From: Didymodactylos carnosus
Taxonomy: Eukaryota; Rotifera; Eurotatoria; Philodinida; Philodinidae
Direction of reading: 5' to 3'
Assembly: GCA_905250885.1 (NCBI GenBank)
Contig: CAJNOQ010000094.1
Span: 1 to 64,000 of the forward strand
DNA: 64,000 nt
A model generated the notes under the pieces. The model worked only from the letters and a program-made list of their open reading frames with translations, had not been told where the DNA came from and did not search any database. This document shows positions 12,201 to 26,287 of this stretch, in pieces (positions within the stretch are counted from its first letter, which is position 1; each line of letters opens with the position of its first letter). A program made the translations under genes and the position numbers.

Positions 12201-14715
12201 GTGTACAACTAGTTTTATCCTCTGAATGTGGTTGGTTATACGATCAATACATACAAAAGCAATGTTTTTATTGGAAAGTTTTTTCTAGGGGGAGAAGGAT
12301 CTATTACTCTTCTTTGAAAAGTTATTCAAAAACTATCTATCTAAGTGCAGTAGTTCAAAACCTAGAATATAATAAAAACGATGAACATACTCGTAAATTT
12401 TTAAATGTATTTTTGCTTTGGATGACAATGATTTGGGTTGACCACGATCGAATGCAATAACATTAAAATTATATTCATCAAATTTTTCACGATCAATTAT
12501 TTCATTTACGTATAATTTACCATCTTTAGTTATCAAAAATAAATTAGATGGAATTGAATCTAAACGATATTGTACTTCACCATTTAAACCACTATCTAAA
12601 TCAATGGCTTTCACTTGACCAATATACGTATTAGGTGAATTATTTTCATAAATTGAAAATGAATAAGTTGGAGTTGTAAACTAGAAGTAGATAAACAAAT
12701 AGTTTTAAATAATTTTATATTTCTTTCTTCTTTATGTTAAATTTCATATTTTCTTTTAAAGATTTTAGTTTATCACTGAAATTTGAACATCATAAAACTA
12801 GTATTCTCACTATTTCAAGAAGAAAATGAATCTCCCATTGAAAAATAAGTTGACTAATAACTATAATTACCTGAGGACTATTGTCATTTTCATCAATTAC
12901 GGCTACATTAACAATTGCACTAGCATGATGTGATTTTGGTTTACCATTATCTGTAGCAATAATTTTAATCGAAAAATTTTTTAATATTTCATAGTCAAAT
13001 TGAATATTTGCACGTATGATGCCTGTATGTGAATCAATCCATACAAAATGAATAGGATCTAGAGTGTTTGATGTCTCAGATGTTGTTGAAACAATGGTAT
13101 ATGTAATTCGTCCATTGTGTTTTATATCTAAGTCTGTTGCATGTACTTGTATTAATGTTGCATTAATTTCATTATTTTCTTTAATATCGACAAAATACAT
13201 CTCAGAATCAAATATTGGAAAATTATCGTTCTCATCATCAACTTGAATATGTAATTTATATGTTGTTGACAATTGTGGTTGACCATTATCTGTTACTGTT
13301 ACAATTAAATCATACGTAGACTGTATTTCACGATCAAGAATATGAGCTGTAACAAGAACAAATGTTGAATCAAATGGACCTAATATTTGAAAATATGTTG
13401 TCACTGGTAATGATTGTTGTGATTCTAATTTGATCGTAACACGAAACGGAGGTATCGGTATTCCATCAGTATCAACAGACGGTTCTAATGGAGGTGTATC
13501 GAGATCAGATGCTACTAAATTAGCCACAACAAATCCAACTGGTTTATTTTCTGGTATAGCAATCGTTAAGACATTGTTTGACGATGTTTCATTTGTGATC
13601 GTTGTTGTTAGATCATCAATAAGTTCATCCAATGATATTGTATCGTTTAATAATTGAACAGTTGTTGGTATATTCCAGTTTAATATTGGTGCATTATCAT
13701 TCAAATCTTCAACATCGATAATAACATAGGCAAAAACAGGTATCGCATTAGATCCATTATCTTGTGCTTGTATTACTAATTTCCACATATTTTGTGTCTC
13801 ATAATCTAATGTTTTTATTAAACTTAACCAACCTGTTTGTAAATCAATTTTAAAATAATCAAAATTTTTTTTTGAATTTTGTGCTGCTAATGAATAACGT
13901 ATTTCTCCATTAATTCCAATATCTTTATCAGTTGCTTTTACTTGTAAAAATTTTTCCCATAAACGATTTTCTTCTATTTTAATTCTATATGTTGTCTTTT
14001 CAAATTGACATGTATTATCGTTAATATCAAGAATATTGATAACAAGTATTGTCGATGTTTTACTTTGTGAATTTTCATTTGCTTGTAATTTTAGACGATA
14101 TTGATCACGTTGTTCACGATCAATATCCTGTTGAACAATAAGATTTAATTGATTATTACGATTTATTGATTGATTTAATTTAAATGGAAAATAATCATCA
14201 TCATGAATTATAGAATTATTTAAATAGTGTAATTCATAATGTATAGAATTACAATCATAATCAATTGCTTTAATAACATCTAACGGAATATTTGTTCCCA
14301 ATTGTACATGTTCGGTAACATTAATAATATATTCTTTATAATTAAAATAGGCTAAATTATCGTTAATATCTAAAATATGTATGGGTAATAAAAATACACT
14401 TGTATTTTGAGGTAATACAATTTCAATTTTTAATGTAATATTACATAATTCACATGATGATGAACATAGAGTATCACGATCAATTCTTGTACGAGTTGTT
14501 AATTGACATTGTTGATTTGATTGTATATGAAAATAGACATTCTCAGTTTGTAATAGACAACGATATGATTTTAAATTAGATAAATTAAATTGTTGACGAA
14601 AATCTGCAATCAATGTACCAATTGGTAATTCTTCTTCAATATCAATAGTGGGTAATGAAACAAGTTCACCATGAATATATGATATTAGAGCGAAGATAGT
14701 CAACAACTTCTTCAT
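9259..14715 (-). CDS. Protocadherin, delta-like, seven cadherin repeats
   Basis: This is a single-pass calcium-dependent adhesion protein of about 1413 aa. Exons (minus): 14715-12871, 12680-12391, 11436-10356, 10284-9259; all phases agree. A signal peptide (MKKLLTIFALISYIHG) is followed by repeats EC1-EC6, each closing with a DxND motif (DINDNLAYF, DINDNTCQF, DLNDNAPIL, DENDNFPIF, DENDNSPQ, DVNDECPKF). EC1, EC2, EC4 and EC6 keep DRD or DRE and EC3 and EC5 have DYE. EC7 is diverged and lacks these ligands. The membrane segment lies near residues 905-930 and is followed by a basic RRNRLKRKK stop-transfer. The tail of about 480 aa is Ser/Thr-rich and contains SRRVRFNL, an RVxF-type motif resembling the PP1-binding CM3 motif of vertebrate delta-1 protocadherins. 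Seven repeats plus this motif favour the delta-1 class. An RIKR stretch in EC7 could be a furin-type site, which is inference. Confidence 0.88.
11771..12015. repeat. Two direct copies of a 60-65 bp unit in a protocadherin intron
   Basis: Copies at about 11771-11832 and 11948-12015 share ATGRACTCGGACTGGACT and a preceding GGACTGAAAA segment. The spacer is about 115 bp. They lie in the 954-bp intron 11437-12390, the longest of this gene. The GGACT-rich core suggests a dispersed repeat family, but no ends or target duplications were found. Confidence 0.5.
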
Positions 14716-16437
14716 TATCGTATCGAATTAATACCTATTGAATTTGTTTTGACACACATATCTAAAAAGAAATTCTTTAATCAAATTATTATTGTTTGTT
14801 TGTTTGTTGTTGTTTTTTTTGGGATAAAATGACTGTAAAATGGTCATACTTCATCAATGATTATTTTTATTCTATCTTACATAATAATTTTAGCTATAAG
14901 GTAAAATTCGGGAATTTGTTAAACACAAGTGAATGTAATGAAAAACATAGAAGAAGAGGTGTTGGACAAATTTTAGAACTGAAATTTTATTCGTTAATAG
15001 GACTTACGTTTTGTAACGGAGAATGAACGTCATGCAAAATAAATTTTCTTTAATACAACAATAGTAGTGAATAAAATTTAAATAAATAACTCTAGTTTTG
15101 ACCAAGAGTATTCACTTCATTAACTTTATTCAATTTTAATAGGACAAGGTTCTATGTTACATAGATATTATTAATTCTACGTAATCCTGATGATTGAACC
15201 GATATAACATGAAAATTCTTATACATTATTTAGAAATAAGAAAAAAAAGTATAATCAGGTAACATATCGAAAACCATAAATTGTTAAAAAATGGCTTATT
15301 AACAGTGTTTACCAAGAGTAAAAATGAGAGTAAATTAAAAACCTATTAGCAAAAATAAGGAAATTGAAAATAATTTAGCTTTTTTTTTTCTTTTTCTTTC
15401 TCATTCGTTCATAGAAACAAAAGATTATTATTGAAAGAAAACATGATAAACAACTTGTCATTCTATACTTTTGAACTCTTTTTGAAGTCAAAAATTATTT
15501 ATTAAGTACAGAAAGAAATGAGCGTGAATGTCACATAAATCTTAATTGAATTTCTCACACATGTAAGTTTCAAGGTTAAGAATATCATATATACAAAGTA
15601 AGCAGATGGGTAGTATGAATGACAAAACTATACTAATGATATTCAGTTTCCGTTTCCTTGTTCGTTTAGTTTTTGTTGACACCTGATCAATATACAATAG
15701 TAGAGTTTCTTTCTCTTTTCTTTTTTTTTTTCCTAGAAATATCAATGATAAACAAATTACAGGCATATGTCTGGTTATTATTCCCTAATAGAATATGAAC
15801 TACTACTGTTGATAAAATTAGTTGGAACAAAAACAACTTGTCCAAAGTTGTTTATATAAAAAAAAAAGAGATGTATCTAATTTGTATCTTTTACTTATGT
15901 ATGTGTGTTTATGCGCCCTTTGAACATTAATGTTCTCTATTAGACGATGACCTCAACTATATAAGCCGATAGCTTTATTCAATATTACTTGTGGTAAAAA
16001 TGTTTAAAAATAATAAAAAAATTGTAATTGTTTTAATGGTATAAATGCTAATCAACACAATTTTCTCTATGTGTGAATAATTAAATAATGTCAAAAGAAA
16101 AAAAATGAGTAGTTGTACGATCTATTTAAAGATTTTTCATATGAATTAAAATATTTTTCGCTGTTTTTACACAAGACAAAGCATTTAAGAGACACTATCA
16201 TCGATAGAATCCGTATCCTAAAGTTTTTCCAGTTTTGATGCATGTATGATTTCGGATGTGGAAATTATAGCTCTAATCTTCTATTGATCTGATTCTAATC
16301 GTCTCAGTAAATAAATAGTAACATCCTTTTTCTCTTTTTTCTTTTATTATCTCTGCATACATCATCGATACCTAAGAATTATCAATAAAACTTCAATCTT
16401 CATAAAGGTGTTGTTACTTCTTCATCAAATAAGGATG

Positions 16438-16456
16438 AAAAAAAAAAAAAAAAAAC
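16438..16456. repeat. Poly-A run
   Basis: A homopolymer A tract of about 19 bases. There is no adjacent retroelement body or target duplication that I can see, so it is treated as simple sequence. Confidence 0.7.
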
Positions 16457-16640
16457 GAGAAAAAGAAAATCCTGAAAACAAAGTTTTTTTTTTTGAAGTT
16501 AAATATGAAATATATATTTGATTAAGCGATATAAGAAGATTCTTTTCTGATAGTGGTCAATAAATACGAACTGTTGAAAAAGAACCGTATGTATGTATAT
16601 CGGTCAGAATAAATCTCAAGTGATTTATTATTCATCGTTT

Positions 16641-16670
16641 ACTTACTTACTTACTTACTTTCTTGCTTAC
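16641..16670. repeat. (ACTT)n tetranucleotide microsatellite
   Basis: About seven copies of the ACTT/TTAC unit, with one interruption near the right end. Confidence 0.8.
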
Positions 16671-18208
16671 TTTTACTTTTTTTTCAATCATCTTCATCTA
16701 AGAAACTCTCTGTTTTGACAATGAAGAAAAATAATTGATGAGCTCCACATATACATATAAGCAACCTTCAGGGTGTATTAGATGTGATGGAGTAATTGAT
16801 TGTTCAACGAAAAAAAAGAAGAATGAATGAAAATATTTCAATCTCGATGATACAAGACCAAAATATAGGAAATGATCCGTATTATATGTCAAGGCTATAA
16901 AAAAACGGGTTTTTCAGTCGACATATACTCGACGGAGATAAACATGTTTTAATTAATTTCGTATATTTAATAGATAAGAAATTTAAATAATTATGTGTCA
17001 ACTTTAATCATACAAATTTCCGCTATTGAACAATCTCATTTCATATTTTGAATGTAGACAAACGGCAAATAAATTATAGATGGAAATACCAATAAACGTA
17101 ACTTTTAGCATTTTTTAGTCTCCAACTGAGAAAACACAGTCAGATCAATTACAACAGGTTTTTCAAAAGATTATATGATGAAAAAAGACCACTGTCCATA
17201 AAGGTTATGCCTTTGAGTTTAATCATGTACAATTCAATCATGGATAGATACGAAATTAGCCGTGATCGTCATATCCTGTTGTTGTTGTTCATTTATAATC
17301 TTTTATATGTACTACCCCATATAGTTAATGGAAAATGTATAGAATAATAAATTAGAATGACTCGATGATACCACTTATTAAAATATTAAGCAACCTGCAA
17401 TGAATATATAAACAATCTCTATCGGACACAACATTAATTTTTATTAAAATATCAATCAAAACACGAAAAAGATATGGTGAGAGTAATTATTATCAAGTAT
17501 AGTTCAGACATAAGTTTATACTCGACAAGATTAGATATCGTAAGAGAAATAGATGTGGCTTCCTCGACAAAGCCTCTGGAATATGAATCTTTTTCTATTT
17601 CTTAAAAAAAAGAAAGCGTCACAGCATATACGAGACGCGTCTAATAGTATATTCTGTCTATAGAATGAGTTGTTTAAAAATGTCCAATAAGTGTCTTATT
17701 TGATCATTTTCAATAAAAACTGAACTTTTTCAGAAATTGGCACCAGATTGTTTACTCTGAGTGTTAAAAAAGTTGCCTTCTCAAATAATTCATGATTAAG
17801 AAAATTATTACGAAAAAAATTATTTACTCTTTATCTTTACCTGTTTTTTTGACTGTATTGTAATAAATATTTACTAATTTTGTTAAATGTTAGTGTAAAA
17901 ACGTGTTGATAATATTTGTCTAAAGTTCTTTTACAAATTTTCTCTCTTTCTCTTTTCCTCTATTTGAATATTAATCTCAATTTGCAAGTCGAATGCCATT
18001 GTAATGAATTGAACATATTAATGTTGTTGCATTGTATAGTTTTTATATCGATTTTTATATATCCATCTATACACATACAGAAAATAAATTACGCTTCATT
18101 AGAGAAGAAAAAAAGTAATATTACATCTTTATAAATAATTACGTAATAATTTATATATCGATGAAAATTTTATTAAATAAATAAAACAAAATTATTTTGA
18201 CGATTTTA

Positions 18209-18226
18209 TAAAAAAAAAAAAAAAAA
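18209..18226. repeat. Poly-A run
   Basis: A homopolymer A tract with no associated element recognised. Confidence 0.7.
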
Positions 18227-18438
18227 TTATGTTGAACTCTTCATATGTATGATGATGATTGAATTTCTCAAATGAGTGCTTATTTCTTTTGTGTCACAAA
18301 ACAATCGACATTGGAATGCTGTGATCAGGAGAGATATCATATATGGAATATTGAAAAGAAAAGGAAAAAAAAGAAAAAAAAAAACGAGAAGTGCCTGTTC
18401 AATATTCTTTCTCTCTATGTATTTTGGATCAAACTAAC

Positions 18439-18490
18439 AGAGACAGAGAGAGAGAGAGAGAGAAAAAGAGAGAGAGAAAGAGAATGAGAG
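18439..18490. repeat. (GA)n purine tract
   Basis: An interrupted GA repeat of about 50 bases, all purine on this strand. It creates spurious Arg/Glu-rich open frames in two phases. Confidence 0.85.
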
Positions 18491-21400
18491 AAAAAAAAAA
18501 TAATGTTCACATTAAACGAAGACGAAGATGCAATTGTACACATTTTTATTCTCTCGTTGGAAGACTATTTTCTACCACAGCTGTTGTAGATTTAAAGTAT
18601 TTTTTTATCTATTATTTTATTTTGTCCCATTATCCGGTTAAAATTATATTCTGTTACACAATGACATTACAAAGAAATTTTAACAATTGCTTTTGACCAC
18701 TCAATAACAGACCGATCCTTTAATCATAAAGACAATTTTCATGCTAAATTAATATTACGAGTGTGCACTGTTTTATAAAAGACAATAATTTTGTAAACGG
18801 AAACGGGGAAAAATGATAATATATGCAAAGAACCGGAACTATTATTTCTATAGTTTACCTCTTAATTTCATTATTATTTATTCGTTAGACTATTTCTTTT
18901 TTTAGTGTTTTTATTTTTAATAATGACACTAATAGTAGTGTACAACTATCTGCTCTACTGGTATCTCTCGCTCTTCTCCTATATAAACGACAAAACATAT
19001 TTCTCAGTTAAAGATCAAAGATCGACATTATTATATGTGTCATGCTAATTTGTCTGATGAATAGATCAAAAAAAGTGTACACATATGCACAAATATCATG
19101 CTGATACTACAATAAATCACCTTGTCTTTTAATAGAATCCGTATATGATTAATTAATGACTAAACGTACAACTGTAAAAACGATTGTCCTTTGGACTAAT
19201 TTATTTGAAATTTTTTTTTTTTCTATTAGAATCAACATTCGATCTAAAGATCGTAAAAGAATGAGTGAAATATAAAGAATAAATGGTTAGAAGATAAACA
19301 GTATCAATAAAAACAACAATTCAGCTGTCACACCTTTCAACTCTATTACGTTATGTCTCCCTAGAAACACTTTTATTTATCTTTTGCCGAAACGTAGTTT
19401 AATGATGGGTGTATATCGCTTAATGATGAATAAATAATAAATTTTATTAATTCTTCTGACATCTTCTGATTTAACTTTCTGAATATCATAATCAAAGAGA
19501 TATTTATCTTTAAAGTTTTTCAAAGATGAAAAAACGATTGATATAAACTATTGTTATGGGTTAATTGTAAATTTGATATCTTTCTCCCTCTCTATTAAAA
19601 TTGAAACTTTGATTATATGCATAACATCAAAAAATAGAAATAGAATCATCACCCTACTGTAAAACAGTATGTGTGTATACTCATCTCTTTCTTCGCACAA
19701 TTTTTCTCATTTATTTCGTTTTCTACTTTTATTTTTTATTACTTTCTTGGATATGCAAGAGACATGGATATAGAGATCTGATTCAATTTGCAAACAACAC
19801 ACCAAGAAACCTATACTGTCCATTTGGACATCTTTCGTTTGTCTTTTCTTTAAATGTTAAAGATCTCAATTGGACCCTCTTTCACTTCCAACGTATACTT
19901 TAAGTCTATAAAATACACATCTATATTTATAAACAAACAATACCAAAAAAAAACCTGTCCACAAACGCATACACACATTTTCTGTTCCTCCTTAGATGAT
20001 TTGAAATTTCTTTTTCCATTAGAAATGAATGAGAGAACAAATCTCATTATATCAACACAAAATCAATTTCACATAAATAGAGGTTCCGACGAGAGAACTA
20101 AGTTCTTACAGTAAACTAAAAAACTTAATCCGTTATTCGCAGTCTATCTTTTGCACCCTTTCTTTTATTTTTCATTGTTTTTTCCTTTCTCTTGCTCTAT
20201 TTTCTCATTTTATATACACTACAATGAGTTTTATATTCATTCTCTTTTACTATTTAATCGACTACGATCGTTTATAAACAAATTCAGATTCGTTTTATTT
20301 TATTTACTTCTTGTTATTTCTTTCTTGACGCCTGATCGGAACATCGAGCAAGGTCGAAACGTGTCGTTTCTGTTTACACTATTTGGATCTAGCTTTTCCT
20401 TCTCTCTCTTCCCCTCTCTGTCTCTCTTAATTATCATTTTTCAATTTATATTATCCAAAATATTTTTCAAAACAAATTACGGGTTATATATGTATACATG
20501 TATGTATGCGTGTATGTCTATCGGATATGTATATATATATATATTATTTTTTTTCTTTTTTAAATGTCGTAATTTGTGTTTAGTAGCTCATATCTGTTCA
20601 TCAGTTCAATTGAGTTCAACGTATAGACGAACAACCTTTTCATATTTTTGATAACATCCATTTATCAACACCAAAGAAACAAAAATCTTGAGATTTGTCG
20701 ACACATTTCAGTCTTTAAAGAAAATGAGAAATGAAGAGAGAGAGAGGTGCCAAATTGAACCTCGAGGAAATATATCCATTCAAGTACATCCTATTGAACA
20801 TCGAATGGAGCATCATATGTACAGTCTAAGCATTTATATGACAGTTTAATGATGAAGATGATATTGAAATGTGAATGTATTAACTGAAATGATGACAGAG
20901 ACATAGAGAACTGAATCAGTCTCTCGTATAGACTGCACAGTGACAGACATACAAGTCACAAAGATTAGCTCCAGAAAATGTCTAAGTTTAATAGACTACG
21001 TCTAAGTAATAATAGACATGATAATAGATTCACTTGCAGCATAGGTAACTATACTATAAAGTTCAACAGTGATGTAGTTAGGTGAGAGTGACGAATGTAA
21101 CCGTATTCCCACAGAACGGAACATTTTATAAATCCGATAGGAGTTTGGTACAACAGAGATTTGAGATTAGTCCCATCTCAATTAGCTATAAATCTCTCCT
21201 GTATCACACTTCATGATAAATTATCACTGACTGTTCGATTATGAGTGAGTGAAATTTATATTCAAAATCATAAATCACCATATTTCAACATCATTATCCT
21301 TACAATTTACACTAATAAAACTGAGTAACAGTCTATAAAGATAAAACAACGAACGAACCTCTTAAATAAGAATTTTGCAGAAAATAATAAAAAAAACCTT

Positions 21401-23244
21401 AAAAGATTGAACGATTGTATTTGATAGTATAGCTTACTCTGCCATAGACCATCATTTTCAACTATTGTAGACATAGACAAGCCATCAGAATAATAAATAC
21501 ATTTTCTACCCTACAATCGCTCACGGGTCGAAACTATTTTTTGTTTAGTGAGAGAAAACATTATTAAAAAGAATGTTTAGCTTTATAATTTAGAGATTTG
21601 ATTGTCCTATACCTTTCCTTTTTTTTCTACAACAGCTGACTTCTGTTGAATAAGAGCCGTTGACGACGAGTAGACAGAGAGGCCATTAAAATGCCTGGTT
21701 CTCAACTAATTAATTAATTCTTAGTTTTTATGCTTTTTTGCACAAGAAAGTGAAGAATAAATTTGTTTTTGAAAACCAAAATAAACATACCTTAAACAAT
21801 AGTAGCCAGTCAGTAAAAAGGGGGCACAAACAATATATACAAGTATTGTATATATATATGAAAAAGAACGAGTGAACGCGTTACAGATGTTGTTGAACAA
21901 GTGTGAACAAAAATGTGTTTTTTAAGAGTTCTTCGAATATGTGTTTGCATTAAGCGATATTCAGTATATAGATCATAAATTATAAATGGAAAAACGACCA
22001 CGCGCTAGTTTACAAGATGGTGAAACCATAACGGTGAACGAAAGAGAAAAAAAATGCAAGAGACAGACACTTATAGGCACTACTAGAACTTATTCTAAAT
22101 AGAATTGGATTAGGAGACGAGACATTCTAAATGTTATATCATTGAAAACAAAAAATGAATATGTATGTGAAACGAAAACCGATTTTGGTTTTAAAGAGGG
22201 TCACCATCTTTATTTTAACATATTATGATGATAGTTTATATTATATTTTATTACATAATATAGTATAAATAGAAGTGTGAATAAGAGAATCCAAGTGCGA
22301 GTGAACGTATTTCAATTTTCTCACCATTGTTGTCGTTCATTTAAACAATTATTTGCTTTTATGTATATATCGTGCACAAAACAATACAAAAATATAACTG
22401 AAAGGAGTCAATACCCATTTATCACTTTCTTTTGTGAGTGTACCCACCAAAACAATATGATTTTTTCTACAGGAAAAAAAGTCAAGTTATTGACAGCACT
22501 AAAGACGTGTTAATTGACAGAGTGCAAGAATTTTAATGGTCAAGTGTCTGTCGGTGAAGATTAGAAAAAAAAAGTTAAGCAGGCAGTAGACTAACCTTTA
22601 GCATCAACAGTCAAGTAATAAGAAATGTTTTGATTGAAAAGAAAAATACTTATTAATATTTGTATCTTGCATACAAATTGATTAAACAAAACAAACTATA
22701 CATACACCTTAGAATGAATGATATAGAAATTTTTATCCTCAAAATCTACAAGAACATTTCAAAATGTAATCGAATTTTATCTTTGCACGAGCATCTTCTA
22801 TCTGACAAATGGTAGCTACTAGAATCAGCTAGTTTCTTTACACACAGTCAATTTGAATAGTTTTTATCACTTTTATTACAAATAAGTTGATAAATATGAC
22901 AGTACACTGTCAACTGTACTAATTTTTTTTCATGAACAATCAGTGAATTTTCTCTTGTCGTCAAATACTTACTAATTTCATATATATCATCTATGTGCTA
23001 AAGAAATACTCTATTTTGAATGTGGTGCACGTTATTTTTATTTTCAAACGTGTTAAATTCATTAAATTCAAGATTTCCTTTGTTGGACGCGTTTCGATAT
23101 AACTGTTCCATTGTCCTTGTACAACTGATGATGACAATTAAAGATCAATTGAGAACGATTTCAATTGAAATACTTAATCTTAATTACCAAAAGCATAGAG
23201 AAAGAGAGATCAACACATTAATGATTCAAGAAACGGTATTTACA

Positions 23245-23262
23245 CATATATATATATATATA
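23245..23262. repeat. (TA)n microsatellite
   Basis: A run of TA repeats about 18 bases long. Confidence 0.75.
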
Positions 23263-23845
23263 AAATAGACAATAGAATTATAGTTTTCATTCACAAAAGC
23301 TTTCTGCTGCTCGTTTATTCGTACAATAATCTTTATCTCGTTTGATTGCCACACATATTAGAAATTCACCAGTTAAATATGTGTGTGAAAGTGAACAATG
23401 AATTATATTTAGGTGAGAAGAAAGAGAGAGAGATAGAACAGCAGAAGAAAAAAATTTTTAATCTACTAAGTTCACAAGTTTATCGGTATTTTTTACTAAT
23501 AACAGGAAAAAAAGTATTGCAAATTGAAAATACGGTAAAAGAAAACCTATTGTCAAAAAAAAACATTTCTCTGCACATGGATTGAACTGTTAGATCTCAA
23601 TAAACTCTTTCGTTGAGATGAACGTTTTGTATGCCGTCAGTTAAAAATCGTTAATCCATTTGATTTTTGAACATGAGTGATTAATTTATATGTGAAATAG
23701 TATTACAAAGTATTATGCAATAAAAGAGGTATAATAAATGAAATTAAAAGATCTACATGAACACTAATCATTTTATCTCTTTATAAATTTGGTCTTGTGC
23801 GTGACTAAATCATCGTACATATCTAACAAATACACATACATACAT

Positions 23846-23867
23846 GAAGAGAGAGAGAGAGAGAGAA
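23846..23867. repeat. (GA)n microsatellite
   Basis: An almost pure GA run. Similar short GA runs occur at about 24570-24588 and 28339-28375. Confidence 0.8.
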
Positions 23868-26205
23868 GAACTGATTACGTTAGTCTTGTCGATTTATGGA
23901 TTAATTATTTAACACGTTTTGTTTTAAAACACTTTCACATTACCGTACGAGACATAGAGATGAGCAATGATAATTTCAATCATTCGTTTTTTCTAAAACT
24001 GGAAAGTGTTATGAGTATTTCTGAATAGCCAAGGTGCACGCACACATAGTCTCTAGATATACCTTGTTTTCGCTCCATCAACAACCTTATTTTGATAAAC
24101 TAGACTAGATACACGCTTTTCAATTTGAGAACTAAAATCATTTTCTTCTTCCCTGTTCTCTCTTACTGAGTAGATAAATATATTCTATTAGAGAGCATGA
24201 GAAGAAGAAGAAGCAGAAAAATCAAATAATATTTTCATTCGTTTTGTTACATACACACGCATAAAAGAACATTTTTAACTAGAAGGAAGTCGTATGATTA
24301 AAATGTTCAGAGCAGGAAATTTCACTTTGTTTATATATCTATTTATTTATATAGATATTTTCATGTTACTTAATCATTCGTGATATAATAGTACATTTAT
24401 TTCTCTGAATGCCCAGAAAGAGAAAAAAAAAAACTGACTATACACTTCATTTTTAAAAAGAAAATTCTCAACTTGATTAACAACAGCAGCATTATATGTA
24501 AATGGAGGGCTTCTTATTTATGTTTCATGAACTATATGTATACTCATATTTTTAACATGCATGATAAATAAGAGAGAGAGAGAGAGAGTAATTATGCCTG
24601 ATTAATTGTTTAAATATTAAATTATTACCGTAAATGTTTTGAGACGAAAGAAAAACGAACAATAACAACAACAATATTATAATAAATGAAACTATTTTGT
24701 ATAGTAAAGTGATATTTGATTAAATGACGAGTTGCTCCTACTATATTTTTATGTCGTATATTATTTTTGTGGTTTCATATATTCTCCTGTAGAATATAAT
24801 TAGGTTTTAATGATCATCACATGATGCAATACGGAAACTCTACAAGAATAACAACTCGGCGTATTTAAAAGAAAAATTCAGACAATTTAAAAATCAGAAA
24901 CAATGACCTATTGTATAAAGCCCAGCCTATTCATGTCATACCATGTATATTCTCTCTTTTTACATCATTAAGTGATAATCATAACAACATAGTCGTGTTT
25001 CCTTCACTTTTTTTCTTCCGAGATCAAAAAGAAAAAAACTGACTTTCATAATAAACGATAGAACAAAAACTAGATCATTGCTTTTATTAAAAAAAAAATT
25101 ATGGCAAAAAAACCTCTAATCATAATGAACTATTGAATAGTAATATCCAAACATTGTATTCTATAAATTATGGATTGTCTAACTCGAAGGATATATATTA
25201 TCACATCAAATAAGTGTGTGTGTAAAACTTTATTCATTCACTCAATCAATATTTTATAAATTCTAATGAAGTTTATTCATTTCTTTTTCATATTAGACAA
25301 TGTAGTAAATATTATAAAACTTTGTTCTTTACAAATAATAATTCGCATCTATCAGACAATATTTTCCTATTTCATATTTTTCTTTTAGGTTTTATATAAA
25401 CTCTAATCGTGTTCGATTGTGTACGCGTGTATGTGTGTGTATATGTTTGTATGTATGCATAAACATACAACAAATGATATGACACAATGAAATAAGAAAA
25501 AAAAAAGTAAGGAATGATGATGATTTATGTATGTATAAGTTGTGTATATGTATGTGTATACATAACAGATTAATTGTATGTATTTATCTTATTCAAATCA
25601 AATTTGGACTACATGTGCTTAAAATGTAACCTGTAACTTATTTATAATCATAATACAAGAAAAGGATGATAATAATGATATGGCATTCGTTTCTTACACA
25701 CTGTGAGCGAAAATGAAATATAAAATTTTTTTTTTTTTATTTGCTATAAACACAGAAATGAAGTTAATTATTAATACACAGCATAATTTATTACCATATT
25801 CTATAAAACGTATATGACTAACGACGAATCAGAGGCTAAATTGTCAACGTTTTTATAGTAGACAGAATAGTTTTTTAGCTCTTCAAACTAAACTTTGTAA
25901 AAGTATTTTTATTAGCACTAAAAAACGTTATTCCAATGCAATGGCATCAAAATTTGCATAATCTAACAAATTCAATAAGTCACTATTTTTTAATCTCTCA
26001 GTAAACCTTTTTGAAGACGGAAATAGTTATCATTCAACAAAAATTAAGTTTTTAATAGCATGAAAAAGGTAAGTTATACTTTCTCCTTGATCAATAGACT
26101 ACGAAAAGGTTAATTCAATTCTTACCTTTATTACGGAAAATTTTGTATTATTAAATCGAATTTCTTTTACAAATTATTCGTTACTCATTATTTTTTATTT
26201 AGAAC

Positions 26206-26287
26206 TGAATTATATCTTTGAAGAAGAAGAAAAAAAACCACATTTCCTTGTTTCTCTTTCCTTTTTTTTTTCTTCTTCTTCTTTTAT
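26206..26287. repeat. Mirror-like purine/pyrimidine tract
   Basis: A GAAGAAGAAG stretch is followed about 40 bases later by a complementary CTTCTTCTTC-rich pyrimidine stretch. The two halves could pair as an imperfect hairpin. This is most likely expanded simple sequence. Confidence 0.4.

Noticed and set aside
20151-20651. 166-codon plus-strand open frame, Phe/Ser/Leu-rich
   Set aside because: It is the translation of a pyrimidine-rich strand. It has no domain pattern, ends in a TA microsatellite, and lacks splice or promoter context.
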